From Actinomycetota bacterium (GTDB lineage: Bacteria > Actinomycetota > Actinomycetes > Actinomycetales > Microbacteriaceae): 9,247 nt of DNA. The stretch covers positions 1-9,247 of the forward strand of contig VGAV01000068.1 of the NCBI GenBank assembly GCA_016870695.1, in the 5' to 3' direction. Shown here piece after piece: positions 5,383-9,247 of the stretch. The translations under genes were made by a program, and so were the position numbers. The number at the start of each line of letters is the position of its first letter. Position 1 is the first letter of the stretch. The notes under the pieces were generated by a model. It searched no databases. It worked only from the letters and a program-made list of their open reading frames with translations, and was not told where the DNA came from.

Positions 5383-6582
5383 TCAGGACAGGTCGTCGGC
5401 CGTCAGCCAGCCCGTGTCGAGCAGCAGGCTCTCGATGTCGCGCGCACGGACCACGCTCGCCCCGGCCGTCGCGGACGGCACGCCGTCGAGCCCCGCCGGC
5501 TCGCTGCCGTCGACGCGCGGGGCGTCGCCGTCCAGCAGCGCCTGCACGGCATCGGCCGCCCACGGCGCAAGCTCCCGCGGGTCGACGAAGACCGTCGCGT
5601 CCACGATCCCGTCGCGAAGGGCCTGCACGGTCGCCAGGTCACCGCCGGAGCCGACGACGGTCACCTGCCCGGCGAGCTCCGCGTCGAGGTCGGGACCGGG
5701 CGACGGCGAGGCCGTGGGAGTGGAGGAGGGACTTCCGGATGCCGCGGGCGACGGGGTCGCGTCATCGGGCAGCGGCGTGGTGAGCGCGGTGACGACGCCG
5801 CGGGTCGTGGCGTCGGTGAGGGCCAGGATCGCCGTCGGGCTCGCGGGGTCCGTCTCCTCCGGATTCAACAGCGCCCGCGTGCGCCTCTCGGCCGCGGTGG
5901 CGTCGTCGTCCCCCGTGGTCGCGGCGTCGTCGATCGTGGCCCCGGCGACGATCTCGATGCGCCCGTCGGCGACGGCGGCATCCAGCACCTCCCGCGCCGC
6001 GTCGTAGCGGCGCACCGTCCACGCGTCCTCGTCATCCCCGGTCAGCACGGCCACGCGCGGCGGTGTCGCAGGCGCGTCGTCATCGGTCGCGGCATCCGGG
6101 AGGTCCGACAGCAGCGCCTGGGCCTGCGCCCGTCCGAGCGCCTCCGGATCGACCGCGGCGGCGAACCCCGCCCCCGGCAGCGCGAGAGCGCGCTCGAAGG
6201 TCACGATCGGGATGCCGTCCGCGACGGCCGTCTGCAGGGCCACGTCCAGGTCGTCGACGGACAGGGGTGCGACGACCACCGCGTCCGCGCCCTTGGTGAG
6301 CATGTTCTGCACCTGCGAGCCCTGCGTGCGGGCGTCGCCCGCGGCGAACTGGAGGTCGACGCGGTAGCCGCGGCCGGTCAGCTCGTCCCGGAGGGCCTCC
6401 CCCGCGCGGGCCCACTGGGCGTCGTCCGACTGCGGCAGTGCGACGCCGATCACGCCGGCGCCGTCGCTGGTCCCGGTGGTGCGCGCCGTCGAGGAGGTGC
6501 ATCCCGCGGCCAGCGCCGCCACGGCGAGGAGCCCCGCCACGAGAGCGGCGGTGCGGCGGCGGGAGGGCGAAGTCACCCTCAC
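5383..6582 (-). CDS. ChvE/XylF-like sugar-binding lipoprotein of ABC transporter (divergent)
   Basis: 399 residues. A basic start (SPSRRR) is followed by a hydrophobic stretch and a lipobox-like LAAGC, so Cys28 should be lipidated and the mature protein tethered outside the membrane. The periplasmic-binding-protein type I fold is visible as GVIGVALPQSDDAQWARAGE (about 43-61), GADAVVVAPLSVDDLDVAL (98-116), IPIVTFERAL (124-133), PRVAVLTGDDEDAW (175-188), PTAILALTD (249-257) and VTVVGSGGD with VFVDPREL (307-338). This order matches xylose- and ChvE-type proteins, but FER replaces the usual YDR. Acidic or Pro/Ser/Thr-rich inserts occur at about 162-174, 217-230 and 270-300. I chose GTG at 6582 because GGTGGGG lies 7 nt upstream; GTG at 6576 is the alternative and would shorten it by two residues. 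It follows the sugar permease on the same strand after a 146-bp gap with a hairpin. The substrate is unknown, and it may be a secondary binding protein. Confidence 0.85.
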   Translation of the reverse strand: MRVTSPSRRRTAALVAGLLAVAALAAGCTSSTARTTGTSDGAGVIGVALPQSDDAQWARAGEALRDELTGRGYRVDLQFAAGDARTQGSQVQNMLTKGADAVVVAPLSVDDLDVALQTAVADGIPIVTFERALALPGAGFAAAVDPEALGRAQAQALLSDLPDAATDDDAPATPPRVAVLTGDDEDAWTVRRYDAAREVLDAAVADGRIEIVAGATIDDAATTGDDDATAAERRTRALLNPEETDPASPTAILALTDATTRGVVTALTTPLPDDATPSPAASGSPSSTPTASPSPGPDLDAELAGQVTVVGSGGDLATVQALRDGIVDATVFVDPRELAPWAADAVQALLDGDAPRVDGSEPAGLDGVPSATAGASVVRARDIESLLLDTGWLTADDLS

Positions 6583-6632
6583 GATTGTGCCCCACCGCGG
6601 CCGGCCGCCACCCTCCTCCCGCCCCCGCCGCA

Positions 6633-6647
6633 CGTTCCGTCGGAACG
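6633..6647. promoter_or_regulatory. Palindrome CGTTCC-GTC-GGAACG, candidate operator
   Basis: Perfect 6-bp arms around a 3-bp centre, 50 bp upstream of the binding-protein start. It could be a regulator site or a small hairpin. No -10/-35 pair clearly associated with it was recognised, so the role is open. Confidence 0.35.
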
Positions 6648-6678
6648 ACGGCGCCCCGACGGACCCCGTGCGAACGAC

Positions 6679-6710
6679 GGACGCCCCGCCGCAGCAGCGA
6701 CGGGGCGTCC
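6679..6710 (-). terminator. Hairpin after the permease gene, terminator or attenuator
   Basis: Perfect 10-bp arms GGACGCCCCG (6679-6688) and CGGGGCGTCC (6701-6710) enclose a 12-nt loop, starting 18 nt after the permease stop. No U-rich run follows on the minus strand (the next bases read GTTCGCACG), so this is a U-less actinobacterial-type terminator or an attenuator lowering expression of the downstream binding protein. It may also protect the permease mRNA end. Confidence 0.65.
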
Positions 6711-6728
6711 GGAAGAGCCGGCGACGGC

Positions 6729-7980
6729 TCAGCCGCGGGTGCGGTTCTTGTTGTAGACGTCGAAGGCGACGGCGAGCAGGAGCACGAGGCCCTTGATGAA
6801 CTGCTGCACATCGGTCGAGATGCCCATGAGCGACATGCCGTTGTTCAGCACACCCATGACCAGACCACCGGCGATGGCGCCGACCACGCGGCCCACACCG
6901 CCCTGCACGGCCGCACCACCGATGAACGCGGCAGCGATGGCATCCAGCTCGAACAGGTTTCCGGCACCGGGGCCGGCCGAGTTCAAACGGCCCGTGAAGA
7001 CGATGCCCGCGAGCGCCGCCAGCGTGCCCATGTTGACGAACAGCATGAAGTCGACGCGACGCGTCTTGATGCCCGACAGCTTCGCCGCGGTGCGGTTGCC
7101 GCCGATGGCGTAGATGTGACGACCGAAGACGCTGCGGCTCATGACGACCGAGTAGCCGATGATGAGCACGGCCAGGACGACGAGCACGATCGGGGTGCCG
7201 CGCGAGTTCGGGGCGACGCCCAGCAGGTACGTGAGGTACGCGATGAGCGCGCCGCCGCCGATGATCTTGAACAGGAACCAGACCTGGGGCTCGTTCTGCA
7301 GCTCGAGGGCGGCGCGCTTGGCGCGCTGGCGCACCTGGGTCACGACGAAGAGCACGAGCGTCAGCACACCGAGGCCGACGGTGATCCACTCCGCCGGGGA
7401 CGAAGAGGCCGGGAACAGGTCGGGGAAGAGGTAGCCGCCGCCGAGCTGGCGGTACTCGCTCGGGAAGGGCGTGATCTGGGTGTTGCCCAGGGTCATCTGC
7501 GTGAGACCGCGGAACAGGAGCATGCCCGCCAGGGTCACGATGAACGCGGGTATGCCCACGTACGCCACCCAGAAGCCCTGCCACATGCCGACCACCGCGC
7601 CCAGGATCAGCGACAGCGTGATGCCGAGCCACCAGGGCAGACCCCACTGGACGATCAGCACGCCGGACACGGCGCCGACGAACGCCGCGACCGAGCCGAC
7701 CGAGAGGTCGATGTGGCCGGCGATGATGATCATCACCATGCCGATCGCCAGGATCAGGATGTAGCTGTTCTGGACGATGATGTTCGACACGTTGCCCGGG
7801 GTGAGCAGACGGCCGCCGGTGAGCGCCTGGAACAGCAGGACGATCACGATCAGGGCGATGAAGATGCCGATCTCGCGCAGACGCGAGGTGAGGAAGGGGA
7901 TGATGCCCCCGGCGCCGCCGGGCGCGCCCCCGACGGGACCGCGGGGGGTTCCGCCCGGACCTGCCTGGGTCGCGGTGTTG

Positions 7981-7994
<14 letters not shown>
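6729..7994 (-). CDS. mmsB: Multiple-monosaccharide ABC transporter permease (MmsB/GguB type)
   Basis: 421 residues. Residues 1-30 are a Gly/Pro/Ala-rich cytoplasmic tail; the remainder contains about ten membrane helices. [20 protein letters not shown] (92-111) is the signature of the BPD_transp_2 (ribose/xylose/galactose) permease family. [20 protein letters not shown] is the conserved coupling-helix region that contacts the ATPase. [20 protein letters not shown] and [20 protein letters not shown] near the end are also family-typical. The length (somewhat over 400) and the charged central loop [20 protein letters not shown] resemble the ChvE-GguAB permease more than the shorter RbsC (about 320). 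Its ATG overlaps the ATPase 3' end by 14 nt, with AAGGA 8 nt upstream, so the two are translationally coupled. It probably forms a homodimer and imports pentoses or hexoses; exact sugars cannot be read from sequence. Confidence 0.93.

Positions 7995-9247
<1,253 letters not shown>

Larger units (their letters stand above)
6583..6728. other. 146-bp gap between permease and binding-protein genes
   Basis: It contains a strong hairpin close to the permease stop and a 15-bp palindrome nearer the binding-protein start, both listed separately. No extra coding frame with a start signal is seen. The gap contrasts with the 14-nt overlap between the ATPase and permease genes, suggesting that the binding protein has its own expression control. 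Confidence 0.6.

Noticed and set aside
5239..6756. Plus-strand open frame (505 codons) antisense to the binding-protein gene
   Set aside because: Arg/Gly-rich translation with no recognisable fold, and it runs through repeat copy 2 and the intergenic hairpin; the opposite frame has a lipobox and binding-protein motifs.
5383..7647. One large 754-codon minus-strand frame joining the permease region and the binding protein
   Set aside because: The upstream part is an out-of-frame reading of the permease gene and of the intergenic hairpin; the real protein begins near 6582 with a signal peptide.

Overview
The window is high-GC, densely coded chromosomal DNA. GTG starts, frequent GGCATCC/GATGCC words in coding DNA, leaderless-looking starts and the protein families present all point to an actinobacterium, most likely Microbacteriaceae and probably Microbacterium or a close relative (inferred; no 16S gene is present). 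I see no RNA gene, insertion sequence, phage gene or CRISPR array. Both edges cut through genes, and no gene-free stretch is longer than 225 bases.

Layout, left to right. (1) 1-529, plus strand: the C-terminal end of an HrpA-type ATP-dependent RNA helicase. (2) 609-2049: a divergent pair made of a MarR-family repressor (minus) and a 10-TM EamA/DMT exporter (plus). Their 40-bp spacer holds two near-identical 12-bp palindromes spaced exactly two helical turns apart, and both genes have a -10-like hexamer 7 nt before the ATG. (3) 2178-5157, minus strand, read right to left: histidine kinase, LuxR-type response regulator and a membrane-anchored DUF4097 beta-repeat protein. All three overlap (13 nt, then ATGA), so they form one translationally coupled operon, probably an envelope-stress sensing unit. 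(4) 5383-9247, minus strand, read right to left: a sugar ABC importer of the multiple-monosaccharide (ChvE-GguAB/MmsAB) type. The duplicated ATPase lacks its N-terminus at the window edge and overlaps the permease by 14 nt. A 146-bp gap with a strong hairpin follows, then a divergent ChvE/XylF-like substrate-binding lipoprotein.

The most interesting non-coding signal is a 73-bp intergenic repeat present twice (2094-2166 and 5259-5331). The copies are the same length, 61/73 identical, and each is an imperfect palindrome built from repeated CGGAWTCGGA-type words. Each copy lies beyond the 3' end of a minus-strand operon. This looks like a REP-like family that may act as a terminator or mRNA-end structure.

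Most genes are ordinary members of known families. I found no convincing evidence for a wholly new enzymatic or defence system. The candidates worth following are the repeat family, the twin-operator switch and the atypical binding protein at the end of the sugar operon.
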